64,000 bases of DNA from Wuchereria bancrofti (lineage: Eukaryota; Nematoda; Chromadorea; Rhabditida; Onchocercidae). This document shows, piece after piece, positions 63,876-64,000 of the stretch. The translations under genes and the position numbers were made by a program. The stretch lies in assembly GCA_005281725.1 (NCBI GenBank), contig SSBO01000002.1:1323266-1387265 (forward strand), given 5' to 3'. The notes under the pieces were generated by a model. That model was not told where the DNA came from, searched no databases, and saw nothing but the letters and a program-made list of their open reading frames with translations. Positions within the stretch are counted from its first letter, which is position 1, and every line of letters begins with the position of its first letter.

Positions 63876-64000
63876 GTTTGCGAAAATTCATTTGGAAGAC
63901 AATGAATGAATAATTTTTTTACTTAACTCATGCTTGTTGTTTCTTAAACGTGTTAATAATTATGTTTCAGATGTTAGGTTCATATGTTAGATCTTAATAA

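Overview
The window is eukaryotic, AT-rich and full of short spliced exons. The encoded proteins are most like those of nematodes. Splice signals (short pyrimidine tracts ending in CAG, TAG or AAG; donors GTAAG plus many GTTAGT or GTTTGT), introns of about 50 bp to 3.4 kb and the gene set fit a spirurid, probably filarial, worm. I infer the lineage from gene style; no marker proves it. I rebuilt gene models by hand from splice signals, reading frame and exon phase. In eleven of the twelve main models every exon junction keeps phase; the exception is one junction in the HTH-repeat gene.

Layout, minus strand first: a La-related protein (LARP1-like, 122-8118, 3' part outside the window); the spindle-checkpoint kinase BUB1 (10956-17511, 25 coding exons, 964 aa); two tandem paralogues encoding membrane proteins with a thrombospondin type-1-like ectodomain (18624-20877 and 21701-23826); and a 675-aa protein built from serial helix-turn-helix-like modules that I cannot assign to a known family (24827-30204). 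Next come a 71-aa unknown protein on plus (32567-33119), ribosome-biogenesis factor BRX1 on minus (33983-35818), an ARG1-like J-domain protein on plus (37592-40917) with a possible nested antisense gene in its last intron, XBP1 on plus (42423-43633), pelota on minus (44346-47304), a LOTUS-Tudor protein on plus (49833-55702) and a GALNT1-like polypeptide GalNAc-transferase on plus (59992 to past the end).

The strongest special feature is in the XBP1 gene. The second half of the protein lies in a different frame and joins the bZIP half only if a 23-nt segment (42994-43016) is removed. Both ends of that segment sit in 7-nt loops of the CXG/CXGX type cut by IRE1, so the unfolded-protein-response switch can be read directly from the DNA. 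The upstream region has UPRE-like TGACGTGG and TGACGTGA motifs, suggesting autoregulation. Four genes bear on protein or RNA quality control (XBP1, pelota, J-domain protein, BRX1) and three on germline, cell division or chromatin (BUB1, LOTUS-Tudor, HTH-repeat protein), but they are separate transcription units with wide spacers. I see no clear operon.

More than half of the window is intron or spacer. It contains simple repeats, two short duplications of gene-end sequence, a possible Tc1-type transposase relic, and long stretches in which I see nothing.
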